Shown in pieces: positions 30,630-41,511 of a stretch of DNA of 64,000 bases (the stretch's first letter is position 1; the number at the start of each line of letters is the position of its first letter). Position numbers and translations under genes: made by a program. Source of the DNA: Alopecurus myosuroides (taxonomy: Eukaryota; Streptophyta; Magnoliopsida; Poales; Poaceae); contig JAPCYS010003881.1 of NCBI GenBank assembly GCA_028641055.1, forward strand, positions 1-64,000, given 5' to 3'. The notes beneath the pieces are model-generated. The model had not been told where the DNA came from, made no database searches, and saw only the letters and a list, made by a program, of their open reading frames with translations.

Positions 30630-32928
30630 CTACGGAGCCGACTCGTCACCGTCAGCTCGAGATCCGTCCTGGTCCATGTCGTTCTGGGTTCCCGATGATG
30701 AAGCATTTCCCTATAAATATCCATATTAGTCGACTAAGCTGAAAAAATGAATCAGCTAACAAGCTGCAAACCAACTTACCAAGTTCAGGTTAAACGGCGG
30801 TAGAGGAGGTAGAGGGGAGCTGATGGATCCCGTGGAAGAGCGCTGACCATCTGCAAAGATGAAAAGAGATAGACCGGTGAGTTTACACGCATATAATGAT
30901 GAATGGAACTAAAAGGGGTGAAAATAATACCTGCATCATTGCCTGCATCCATGCATGCTGGCTACTCATCTGCGCCTCCATTCTTTGGACCTTCTCTTGG
31001 GACTCCATCGCGATCCGCTTGTTTTCATCAACTTCATCCCACGGGATGTTTAATGTCAACAATTGCGCAAAGGAAACAAGATATACGGGTATTGAAGAAT
31101 GATTGTACCTGCATAGCGGCGATGGCATCTAGTCCTGGCCGTGGGCGGCGCTCGATAGAGGGCGATGAGCTGACCGACCTCGCACGGATCTGGGAGAGTG
31201 TGGGTGTACCTGTGGTATCGAAGGCGCCATTGGCGAAGGCAAATCTGCCGTTCCTTCGACCCTCTCCCGCAACCATAGCAACCTGTGGATCATAGGGGGC
31301 CGTGAAGGGGTCACAATCAGGGCCGTGCTTCTCCTTCATCTTCTCGACGTACTTGTCCCACTTCTTGCCGGTTTGCGAGTTGATCCACTGCTGATCAGCC
31401 GGTACATCAGGTTTCAGCACCTTGGGGGTCCGGGTCCTACGGAAGGCCTGCATGCGAGTGATCTCATTGCCCTTCTCGGCCTACAATTGAAAGCAGAATT
31501 ATATTAGCAAAAACCTATAAAGTTACAAAGAACATTGCATTGAAACGGTTATTTACCTCTCTCTGGACGATGCCGGTGAGGGTGAGGCCACCCTGACGGT
31601 GTCCCTCGCCTAGCAGAAGACGTCGGGCCCAGCACGCGGCGTGTTCCGCCTTGTACCCGTCGCTCACCCACTTCGCAACCATCACCTTATAGCAAGGCAG
31701 CTTGTTGGCCAGCCACTGAGGCACCACCTGTTTGAAAAAATTAGAGCCACGTGAGACCACCCGGCGGCCATATACGAATAACTTTAAAGACTATGTCCTT
31801 ACCTTCAAGTATTGGACCTCCGACATGTGAATCTGTCGGGCGTCCTTCTTGGACAACGTGGTGTTCAAGTATTTGGCGTAGAACTTAACCACGCACAGCA
31901 CACGCGCCTCGTAGTGCATGTCACGGATAAGCTTCTTGGCCATCTTGATCAGCACAGCCGTGGCCCTACCCTCTTCCCCCTTGACGCAGGTGAAGTAGTC
32001 CTACAACCATTGCAGAAATTGAATACATTAGCACGATATATATATATTTCACGAAAGATATTGCCCTAAAACCATTTAGCATTGGAAAATATACTAACCC
32101 AGAAATCTGTAATCACCCGGGTGCCTAAGTGGTCGTACACCCGGCCCCACTTGTCCGCCACATCGGGCACCTGCTCGTAGTGCTTCCAGGAAGCAGCTGG
32201 CTCCTCCTTGCCATCCAGGGTGACCAAGCCTGGGAAATGCTTCTTGCAAAGAAGCCCAAGGATGCCGCTCATGAGCCGTGGTGGCCTGGGCCCCACATAC
32301 GCCAAGGACCTGCACGTGCACAAAAGAAAAACAAGCTAGTTAGTTATGTTTTGATGAAAAATTAATATAGCAAAAATGTAGCAACAATGATTAACAATCA
32401 CTTACGTGTCGCCGTCCGGTCTGACCAAGTGGTGCCGGTGGGGGTATGGCGGCTCAGGTAGCCGCGTGGGCCCGCGCAGAAAAGGTTTCTTGTCCGCGGG
32501 CCACACTTTCCCTAGCTGGGGGAGCGGGTGTGCGAACAAGTCCTCGTCCTCCTCGGACTCCGGGTCCGAGGGCTGCTGCTCCTCCTCCTCGTCCCGGTCA
32601 GACCCGTCCTCGGCGTCTGACCCCTCCTGCTCGTGCTCCTCCTCCTCCTGCTGCTCCTCATCCTCCTGCTCCTCCTCCGAGTCAGAAGAAGTAACCTCGG
32701 GCAAGGGGCTCTGTGAGCGAGCAGCCCGGTGCGAACCACGCCCCCTGGGCGACGGGCCGGGGCTCTCCGTGAGCTAGAGGTCTCCTCCGTGCCCGCGCCG
32801 GGCGTCGCAACCCGTCGTCGCCCAATCAGTGTGCGCGCGCCATCCTCAGATCTGGCGTACAAGCCCGTCACATGGGCCTTCTTGGTGGCGGTGCGCTTTA
32901 CCCCCTTGGGGGCCTTGGAACCTGCCAT
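30630..32928 (-). pseudogene. TnpA-like protein gene (Ptta/En/Spm family), about eight exons
   Basis: Exons by splice signals and frame: 32,928-32,406; 32,309-32,099; 32,000-31,803; 31,727-31,557; 31,480-31,109; about 31,070-30,931; 30,850-30,780; 30,710-30,630. The first exon encodes a basic N-terminus ('MAGSKAPKGVKRTATKK') and then a long Glu/Asp-rich stretch. Exons 2-5 hold the plant En/Spm transposase-like domain: 'PRLMSGILGLLCKKHFPG', 'HLGTRVITDFW', 'VVPQWLANKLPCYK', 'WINSQTGKKWDKYVEKMKE'. Exon 6 is a probable coiled coil ('KVQRMEAQMSSQHAWMQAMM'). In En/Spm the corresponding TnpA protein binds subterminal repeats. Lesions: the basic and acidic parts of exon 1 are in different frames (near 32,720), the acceptor of exon 6 reads GCAA instead of GCAG, and phase does not carry into exon 7. 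Confidence 0.75.
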
Positions 32929-33150
32929 GTTTCACCTGTTATGACACAAGAGGGAACCCGATTAGTACAGGTGATAACAAATGTTAAAAAGTTAAATAAA
33001 CAAAGAGTAATTCATACAAAGCATATTATGTACATGCAAAAATAAATTAAAGCGCAATTAAAATAGTAAAGTGTCACAATTTCACCTTTTCTGTACTTAA
33101 ATGTCTAAATATAAACTAGCAGAAGCGCTCATCGTAACCACGGGCTGCTT

Positions 33151-33835
33151 AAAATCCTGACATTTGTCATGTGCACGATTTTCTGCTGAAAATCTCCTCC
33201 CATGAGCTTGAAGAACCTGATCTTGTTCACGGCCATGTGCTCCCAGAAGTAGTGCTCTTGCCACTCCCTGCACCGATATTTTGGTGACCAAAATAACAGC
33301 GTAGGGAGTGGCAAGAGCACTACTACTGGGAGCACATGGATGTGAACAAGATCAGATTCTTCCAGCTCATATGGGAGGAGATTTTGAGCACAAAATCGTA
33401 AGTGCTTGGAGACTCTAAGAACCATGACAAACGTCAGGATTTTAAGCGCAAGTAATGTAATAGCAATAAGAAGTTCGAAATAGAAAAATAAATCCTGACA
33501 TTTGTCATGTGCACGATTTTCTGCTGAAAATCTCCTCCCATGAGCTTGAAGAACCTGATCTTGTTCACGGCCATGTGCTCCCAGAAGTAGTGCTCTTGCC
33601 ACTCCCTGCACCGATATTTTGGTGACCAAAATAACAGCGTAGGGAGTGGCAAGAGCACTACTACTGGGAGCACATGGATGTGAGCAAGATCAGATTCTTC
33701 AAGCTCATATGGGAGGAGATTTTGAGCACAAAATCGTAAGTGCTTGGAGACTCTAAGAACCATGACAAACGTGAGGATTTTAAGCGCAAGTAATGTAATA
33801 GCAATAAGAAGTTCGGAATAGAAAAATATTACAAG
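33151..33835. repeat. Two tandem copies of a 340-bp hairpin sequence
   Basis: Copies at about 33,151-33,489 and 33,492-33,835 are nearly identical. Each is itself an inverted repeat: CTCCTCCCATGAGCTTGAAG...GTAGTGCTCTTGCCACTCCC is followed after a short loop (CACCGATATTTTGGTGACC) by its complement GGGAGTGGCAAGAGCACTAC...GAGCTCATATGGGAGGAG. The arms are roughly 130 bp. It lies between the TnpA-like and transposase genes; a minus-strand reading gives 'HYFWEHMAVNKIRFFKLMGG', which hints that the arms came from coding DNA. Confidence 0.9.
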
Positions 33836-33919
33836 CTATAAGTTTCGAAGTGACACACAAATAGTGAAAACTAAATGATAATTATACATTGACGGTTACA
33901 TAGTTGGAACACAAATGGT

Positions 33920-36900
33920 TCAGAACCCATTGTCTACATCCTTGGGATCATAACTTGGACCGGGATCATCATCGTCGTCGCTATCACGGGTGTACCACCA
34001 CTCTTCCATGTAGTTCGATGGTGGGCCGCTCGGCTCCTCAACATCGGGTATGTGGATACGTTCAAGTAGTTCCACGTCCTTAGAGTTAAGAACAGCTGGA
34101 TCGTCGTCTTGCTCACTCTCGGCGCCCATGCCATCATCACCGTCGTCTTCTACCATTTCGTCAATTGTGGGCAAGTCGATGCTGAACCGGCCGGTGAGCC
34201 CATCGGCGTCCTCTTGATAGAACTCTCCCTCATAGGTGATGGGGTTTATGCGCTGGTGGTAATCTTCATCGTTTGGAGGAGGTGGTCTATTACGCGGTGG
34301 CACCGTGATCACCACATCCCACCCCTGGAGACGTTTCATAGTTTTGCATGGGTAGGGGAGATAGAATACTTGGGTGGCATGTTGTGCAATGATGTAGACA
34401 TCATCTCCCCCATAGACAGATGCTCGTTCAATTTCGATCAATCCAATTTCAGGATTTCGTCTCACTCTAGTTGGATCGAACCAATGGGATTTGAATACAA
34501 CCGGGTTCTTCTTGCCGAAATGGAAATCGAGCTCATAAATTCCCTCGACGATGCCGAAGTAATCACCACCGGCATTCGTGAAGACCCCGAAATTATTTGT
34601 CTTCCGGTTCGGCCGTTTCTCATCGTAAGAACGGGTATGGAAGCGATACCCATTCACATCGTAAGATGTGAATGTCTTGAGGGAGTAGGTGAACCCGCGG
34701 GCAAGTTGCCGCAACTCGGGACTCATTTCCTTGTCGGTTAAAGCCTACAAGGTCAATAGGAGTGTTACTTAAAGCTAAGATCGGCGTAAAATATGTCTCA
34801 CTAGAAACCATTTAAGATAGAGTGTTACTTTTGTGGCGAACCAACTAATGAAACCGCCGCCTCCTTTGCCACCCTTCTTAAAAATAGTAGTCTTCTCGTC
34901 GTAGGTAGGTTCTCGGGAATGATGTTTCCAGGTTTCTTTCTAAAATAACCTAGGTGCGGAATGACAAAAATCGGAGTTAGACACAAACTATGGGAATGAA
35001 AGCTTGTGAAAAGAAGGTGTTGAGCACTTACTCAATGTAGGGCTTTACTTCCGCCGTGTTCTTCAGGACACACGAGAGAATAGCCGTCCATTGTTCATGT
35101 GAGTCTACTTGCTCTTGCTTCGCGCCACTTGATCTGCCACCAAGCCCTGCAAGTATGCTAAGCTCGGGTGCATCCGCGGAGTTGGGGTCATTATTGTACC
35201 GAGAAACTGGATTATGACGAGTGGGAAGACTTTCATGATAGTACTTTGTCGTAAAGTTTGCCACCTCCTCGTTGAGGGTTGCCTCACATATGGATGCTTC
35301 GATGCGACATTTGTTCGTGCTTTTCTCTCTAAGTTTCTTCTGCTCTCTCTCGGTTGAAAACATCCAGCGGTACTGCACAGGGCCACCCAATCGTGCCTCT
35401 TCAGCGAGATGCAAGAGCAAGTGTTGCATCGGATTAAAGAAGCCGGGGGGAAAGATCGCCTCTAGGTCCACCAGTAAGCCGGCAACCTGTTCCTCCAACT
35501 TAGCAACCACAGCTCGGTCTAATTCCTTGGCACAAAGCTGGCGAAAGAAAAAACTCAACTTGGCTAGCACTAGCCAAATTTCCTCATCAACGTATCCTCG
35601 AATCATGACAGGCATGATCCGCTCAATCCATACGTGGTAGTCATGACTCTTGAGCCCTGTTATCCGAAGCCCTGCAAGATTCACTCCCCTCATTATATTA
35701 GCTGCGTACCCATCAGGGAAGAAGAGACAGTCCAAGATCCACTGGAGAACTTCTTTCCTTTGGGCCCTAGTCAGGCAGAAAGGGGCCGGTGGCTTCGTCC
35801 AGGTTTTTTTGGTTTTGGTGGGAGGCTTCATGTTTAAATGTTCCCTGTCACATAGCTCCTCTTGATCGACTCTTGCCTTAACGTTATCCTTCGTCTTCTC
35901 AAGATCCATAAGTGTTGCCCAAAGGGCCTCGGCGATATTTTTTTCCGTGTGCATGACATCAATGTTATGTGGAAGAAGAAGATCCTGCATGTAAGGGAGC
36001 TTCCACAGGCATGAGATGTGAGTCCACTGGTGCCACTCTCCATATCCCAGAAAGCCAGTCCCCTCGGCATTGAGCTCCAGACTTTCTAGCTGAGCCTTCA
36101 CGTCTACACCGGTCATCAAAGTTGGTCGTGGAGCATCGACAGCTACATCTTTCGTCCACTTCTTTTTATTTCGCCGGTATTTGTGACCAAGACGAAGGAA
36201 CTGACGATGTTGGTCAAAGCATGAGTATTTTCCACCCTTTTTGAGCCAAAGGAAAGTCACAGCCTGGTAGCACACCGGACAAGGCCACTTCCCATGAGTG
36301 CACCAGCCGCAGAATATCGCGCGAGCCGGAAGGTCATGCAGGGAAGTGAAGTACCAAACATACATATCAAAGTGCTTCTTTTCTGCGGCGTCGTATGTCC
36401 GTACCCCGGTGTTCCAAGCAATGAGGAGATCATCTACCAGCGGCTCCATGAACACGGACATATTCTTCCCTGGATACTCAGGCCCTGGAATTATCAGCGA
36501 CAGGAACATGTTCTGCCGTTGCATGCACACGCCGGGGGGAGGTTCATCGGGATAACAAACATCGGCCAACAACTGTATGAGGCAGACGTCATACCATATG
36601 GGTTGAAACCATCGGTTGATAACGCAACGGCTACACTCCTGGGGTCACCCGCTTTCTTCTTATGTTTGCCAACGAAGTCCTTCCATGCTTCACCATCAGA
36701 CGGATGTATCATCTTATGAGGACGGTACCTCTTCCCGTCTGACGGCCATCTCATCTGTTTCGCAGATTCCTCGGTCATAAAAAACCTTTGGATCCGCGGT
36801 ATGAATGGAAGATATCGAAGGATCTTTTTGGCGACCGTTAGCTGCGTCTTCTGACCATTACCGGAGTCCACCTCCAGAAACCTAGAGGCCCCGCATTTGA

Positions 36901-37624
36901 CACAGTACTTTGTCTTCTCATGCTCTTTCCTGAACAACATGCAACTCTTCGGACAACAATCTATCTTTTCATACGGCATCTTAAGGGAACCGAGGATTTT
37001 TTTCGACTCGTACATGTTCTTTGGAAGAAGGTGTTCCGCCAGCAAGAGGGTGGCAATAACGGTCAGAAATGCATCAAAGGCGGCTATGCTTACATTGTGC
37101 TGGCTTTTGACCGCCATAAGCCGGCCGATGGCATCAAGTTGAGAAACTCGTGTATGCTCGTGCAATGGTTTTTGTGTCTCAAACAATGTGTCATAGAACT
37201 CTTTTGTGCTCTCCTCCGCATACTCGGGGGCATCTCCCTCACCGGTTGGATTTTCAGGTGCATGTGCAGTAGTGAAATCATCTAACATCCTGTCAAAACC
37301 GGTATCAAAATCGGTCGATGCATCCTCAGTGCTAGGTGCCAGCTTCTTCTTCTTCTTTCTACGGCGTACGGAATAGGCAGACTCGCCATGGTACACCCAA
37401 CGGTAATAGTTTGGCATAAACCCGTACTTCCCAAGATGATCAGAAATGACTATCCTCGGTTTCTCTGTCATGTTACGACAACGACTACAGGGGCACCATA
37501 CATCAGACGAATCGTCAACTCTAGCAAATGCAAAATCCAAGAACTGGTTGGTCTTTGTAACCCAATCCATTGTCATATCCTTCACACTCGGTCGACCACT
37601 GTACATCCACTCGCGTTCCTCCAT
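33920..37624 (-). pseudogene. CACTA TNP2-type transposase, nearly intact
   Basis: Likely exons are 37,624-35,032, about 34,939-34,829 and 34,744-33,920. The N-terminus ('MEEREWMYSGRPSV') carries the transposase-associated domain with 'CPCSRCR' and 'YGFMPNYYRWVYHGE'. The TNP2 core follows with 'ALSTDGFNPYGM', 'PGKNMSVFMEPLVDDL' and 'LPHNIDVMHTEKNIAEAL'. DUF4218 has 'LKSHDYHVWIERIMPV' and 'PVQYRWMFSTEREQKKL'. The last exon is DUF4216 ('YFGIVEGIYELDFHFGKK') with an acidic tail. This is the full domain order of an autonomous CACTA transposase. The one clear lesion is a one-base shift at a run of six G at 36,534-36,539 (C on the coding strand); the second exon may also start with a stop, depending on which acceptor is used. 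It acts in the nucleus on CACTA termini. Confidence 0.85.
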
Positions 37625-37764
37625 TTCCACGCTGATGAATGCTCAGACATATTAACATGTGTTTAAAATTTAACAAGTTTGTTTAAATTATCTACAACAT
37701 ACTGCAAGTTTTACGCTTTGAATGCAATCCTACATGCCTACTAGGTAAAGATAGGTCCTAATCC

Positions 37765-37972
37765 CACCCGTGGATGTGTAGCTTGTGTTTGTTTTCCATG
37801 TCTACTCCTATCCGAGACAAATTTCGGCAGCACCTCCCCGCTGTTCTCCTAATACACGTCTCGACCACGGGGGTCGAGAGAATGTGTACTCGGAGAACAA
37901 CAGAGAGGCGCCACCGAAATCTGTCTCGGATAGGAGTAGAACATGGAAAACAAACACAGCTACACATCCACG
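37765..37972. repeat. Inverted repeat upstream of the transposase gene
   Basis: Arms of about 90 bp (CCGTGGATGTGTAGC... and ...GCTACACATCCACG) enclose a short GTCTCGACC/GGTCGAGA loop. The arms share GTTTTCCATGT, CTACTCCTATCCGAGACA and CTGTTCTCC blocks. The transcript would fold into a long hairpin. Confidence 0.85.
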
Positions 37973-38006
37973 AGCTGTCCAAAAACGTGGACAATTCGAA
38001 AAAGTC

Positions 38007-38068
38007 ACGGTTATAAAAATATAGATCTTTGTATATAAATATATACAAAGAGTTCTATTTTTATAACT
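38007..38068. repeat. AT-rich palindrome
   Basis: GGTTATAAAAATATAGATCT is mirrored by the complement of AGTTCTATTTTTATAACTAC around a TTTGTATATAAATATATACAAA centre. Confidence 0.8.
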
Positions 38069-38069
38069 A

Positions 38070-40559
38070 CAACTCTTCCGAACGGGAGACGCCTAGGGTA
38101 ACGCGACTAGTTTGGTGATCTACACAAGAAAATCTAAAGATCGAGGCCGGGGAAGAGGTTTTTACCCTCTAAGCGTGGCCGTGTGCCGGTGAAGATGATC
38201 GCAGACGATCCCGGCCTGCGATGACCCTCCTCAGCAAATCCCTCCCGCTACGAACCTGCTCGCCTCAAGCGCGATCCATGTCCTGCAAAAAAGAAAGACA
38301 TACTGTTAGTAAACACTACACCAACAACTAATCGCATGGCAAAAATTAATGGACATGATTACTTGAAATTGTACTGGGTAATGAAAATGCAAGAGCGATA
38401 ACATTAGCAAGAGGATATTCTGTAGAGTATGGATTATGTGCCCATGACTCCATGGAATTCTAAGGCATTAATGGATCTGATGCACATCTGCATGCTACAC
38501 AAAAGATAATAGATGAAGGGTGATATAGCAACCATATGTGCATCAAAATATTCTTTTTTTCAAGAACACGAATGGACATATATTTTACAGAAAATTGTGA
38601 GCATACAAAATTTCAGCATATGCATCTGTGTGTTCTCAGGTATACTTCTTTGAATGTGTAATATTATTGGTTTTCCCATGATAACATCCTTACGAGTGCC
38701 CTTAGGACATAGACTGTAAACATGAAACCATCTACTCTTTATACTATCGGTAAATTCTTAGAACATGTTAATTAGACCGAAACCTGAATATGCACTTTGC
38801 AAAATGTTAATTAGACTCTCATAATCTTATTGAAGTTACTTTAGCAAACTAATTAAGCTCACGCTTGTTTATGGAGCATAGGTATACATTACAGATTGTA
38901 CTTGTGGTTTTTGGTATCTCGTGTTGCTTTGCATCTGTTGCCCAACAAGCTGCAGTTGCAATGTACTTGATTAAAGTTTTTATTCAGTGCTAGCTCAATA
39001 CATATTTCTGCTACACTATACACTTAATATTTAAAAAGATCCATGGAGTATATTTCCGTTGTTTAATATCTCGTTTTCTTTATAGTCTGTGATATCTTGT
39101 CTTTGTGGATTTGTCAGAGTGAGTATTCTACATTGTGCTGCAGGGTTGATGATGTTACAAGAGCAAGAGAGGATTATGTACCATGCTTTAGTACATAGCT
39201 CAGATGAATTGATAACTCAAAAAGAAAAAATGATAACTCAAAAAGTATAATACTGGAGCAAAGCACCAGGGTGTAGCAAGTGTCAGAAAGCTCCCAAACA
39301 TTAACCAGCAAGCTAAACAATATCTCCAGGCAATCAGCCAATCACATCTACAAACTAGTATCAATAACTTCACTTTAAAATGTTAACACGGAAGGGCAAA
39401 ATCAAATTAAACAACACAACATATATCAAAAACAGATCTGCTATTTCGGTTTTGCACTACTTCACTTGCTAACTGCAGACAAGTCTGCTAAATTAAAACG
39501 ACATAAAGTAATTCACCTTTCAGGTGCAATAGCCCCTCATCACCAATCTTGCATGAGTCCAAGTTCAAACACTCCAAATCTTATAGCTCGCCGGCTCGTG
39601 GTCCTTTCGTGATACTATATACTGTATCAGCTACTTTAGGAGAAGAATTACAGTTAGGAGTGCTCTCCTTTTGTTTTCCAACTTTTGCTAATGTTTACAT
39701 ATAGTTCCATCCCATGAAGCCTTCCACAGATGAATGCTTTTAAAGCCACCACGTGCATGAGTAAATTTATCACTTGGTGCTGCAAGAGACAATGTGAGAA
39801 TCTATGCCCGTGCACCGCACGACTAGAAATCTAGTCATGTTTATTAGATTGGTTTTGGAAGGTTTATTTGGTTCATCGCAGGGATACTGAGTTTCCTGAC
39901 TTGACAAATTGACCACTGTAACTTGACATCTCCAAATTCAGAACCTTTTTCAGTACATAAATTAACTAGATCATTATACTTTTGCTGCAACAATGAATAT
40001 CTTGTACTTGCCACTGTCTACGTAGGGGCTTAACAAAGAAAAATAGCATTCCTCACTCTATTATGGCGACACAAGAATATGTGTTGCTAAATTTTAACTA
40101 CTGAGAAGATCAGATAGCATCTAAATGCTTGATTACACTTGTATTTCCATACCAAAATCCTGATCGTCATGGTTTCAACAAACCTAACACCAAAGTCTGC
40201 GCCATTAAGAAGTAAAAACTGTGTGTCCAAGGAAAAGTATGAGAAAAAATATTGGAGCAACAGAACCAACGCGGTGTCAACCTCAAAGAAGGCGTCTCTT
40301 GGTACCAATCAAACATCCAACAGCATCCCCACACCACCTAGATAAACAAATCGACAATCGATATCCTAGCAGTACATCGTACCCCAACAAATAATACAGC
40401 AGGGTTGGTTGGCTCGTCAATAACGCAATCAGTTAAAAAACTTGCGTATTGCCTCAACTTGGTGCTGGTAGAGGTTTCTGAGTTTTCATCAAAAGAAAAC
40501 GGCACAGCTGCGTTACTCGATTTACTAACTACGACCAGATCTAGTTTGAACAATCATGT
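38070..40559. other. Long non-coding region 5' of the transposase gene
   Basis: Mostly AT-rich. A 38,100-38,290 stretch is more GC-rich and ends, on the minus strand, at a CTTTTTTGCAG acceptor (38,285-38,295), so it may be a leader exon of the transposase gene. No other coding sequence was recognised; small frames around 40,087-40,345 have no domain. Confidence 0.45.
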
Positions 40560-41215
40560 TCAAGTACGAGAATCTTGCGCGCGGGGTTCTAATTCAAGAG
40601 ATGTTGCGAGCGAATCAGATGCAGAACATGCTTCTCCGGAGTCAAGCTGCTATTCCAAAATCAGATGCAGGAGCCAGCCCAGGCAACGGGAGGCCGACGG
40701 CGCCCGGCAGCCAATTAACCCTAGAGACAGCAAGGAGAGGGGAAGAGGTGGGGGTGTTGCTCACCGGACTGAAATCTCTGCCGTAGCCAGAGGAGAAGGC
40801 AGCATCGGGCAGCGGCGGCCCGAGGGTCGGCGCGGTCCTGGAGAGGCAGAGAGAGTGCTCGCACGTCCCTGCAGGTCGAGGAGGGGGCGGTGGAGGGCCG
40901 CTGCAGCTCGGTGGGGGAGAGAGGAGGAGGGGCGGCGGCGCTCGTCGTCGGTGGAGCTCCTGGCGGCGGCTCGGTGGGGAGGGACGAGGAGGGGGCGGCG
41001 GCTCGGTGGGGGAGGGGAGGAGGAGGGGCGGCGGCTCGGTGGGGTAAGGGAGGAGGAGGGGGCAGGGAGGAGGGGAGGCTTGCCGACGGGGAGGAGGTAG
41101 GTGGCCGGCGGCGTCGGAGAGAGGGAGTAGGGCGGCTGGCGGCGGCGGATCGACGGGGTGGGAGAGGTGGGGATCGAGATGGACGGGACAGAAATGAGAA
41201 ATAAGGGTTGCGGCC
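40560..41215 (-). promoter_or_regulatory. GC-rich, purine-skewed presumed promoter/leader of the CACTA genes
   Basis: The plus strand is GA-rich. GGCGGCTCGGTGGGG recurs at about 40,965, 40,995 and 41,030 within GGAGGAGG tracts (a minisatellite at 40,905-41,075). It lies between an inner subterminal-repeat block and the transposase leader, where CACTA promoters are expected. Overlapping Pro/Arg-rich frames on both strands are a product of composition. No TATA box was fixed. Confidence 0.4.
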
Positions 41216-41224
41216 GCCCGCCAT

Positions 41225-41406
41225 ATTTTTGTTCCCGGTACACCGCTTTGCCGAGTGTCAAATGTCGGGACACTCGGCAAAGTACGTGGATGCGATTTGC
41301 CGTACGTCGTTTGCCGAGTGTCAAAAGCCGGGACACTCGGCACACTGCAGGATTTCATTGCCGTCATTTTGTTTGCCGAGTGTCATTTGTCGGGACACTC
41401 AGCAAA
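41225..41406. repeat. Inner block of CACTA subterminal repeats
   Basis: Three inverted pairs of the form TTTGCCGAGTGTC-AAATGTCGG-GACACTCGGCAAAG follow each other at 41,228, 41,310 and 41,371. They match the motif at both outer ends but have no CACTA terminus beside them. They could mark the former 5' end of a 12-kb autonomous element. Confidence 0.8.
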
Positions 41407-41511
41407 GTATAAACTTTAAAGGCTTTTAGCTCGGTCTTTGTTTAAGTATACAAATAATCACATAATAATTAATATAAATTCTTATACCAAGTTTACTTTC
41501 ACTATTGAATA
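41407..41511. other. AT-rich junction before the satellite
   Basis: A short AT-rich stretch (to about 41,508) separates the inner subterminal block from the first satellite unit. No terminus or gene was found. Confidence 0.5.

Noticed and set aside
40642..41367. Minus-strand 241-codon Pro/Ser-rich ORF and overlapping plus-strand Arg/Gly-rich ORFs
   Set aside because: Low-complexity frames on both strands of a GC-rich repeat region; no domain and no start context.
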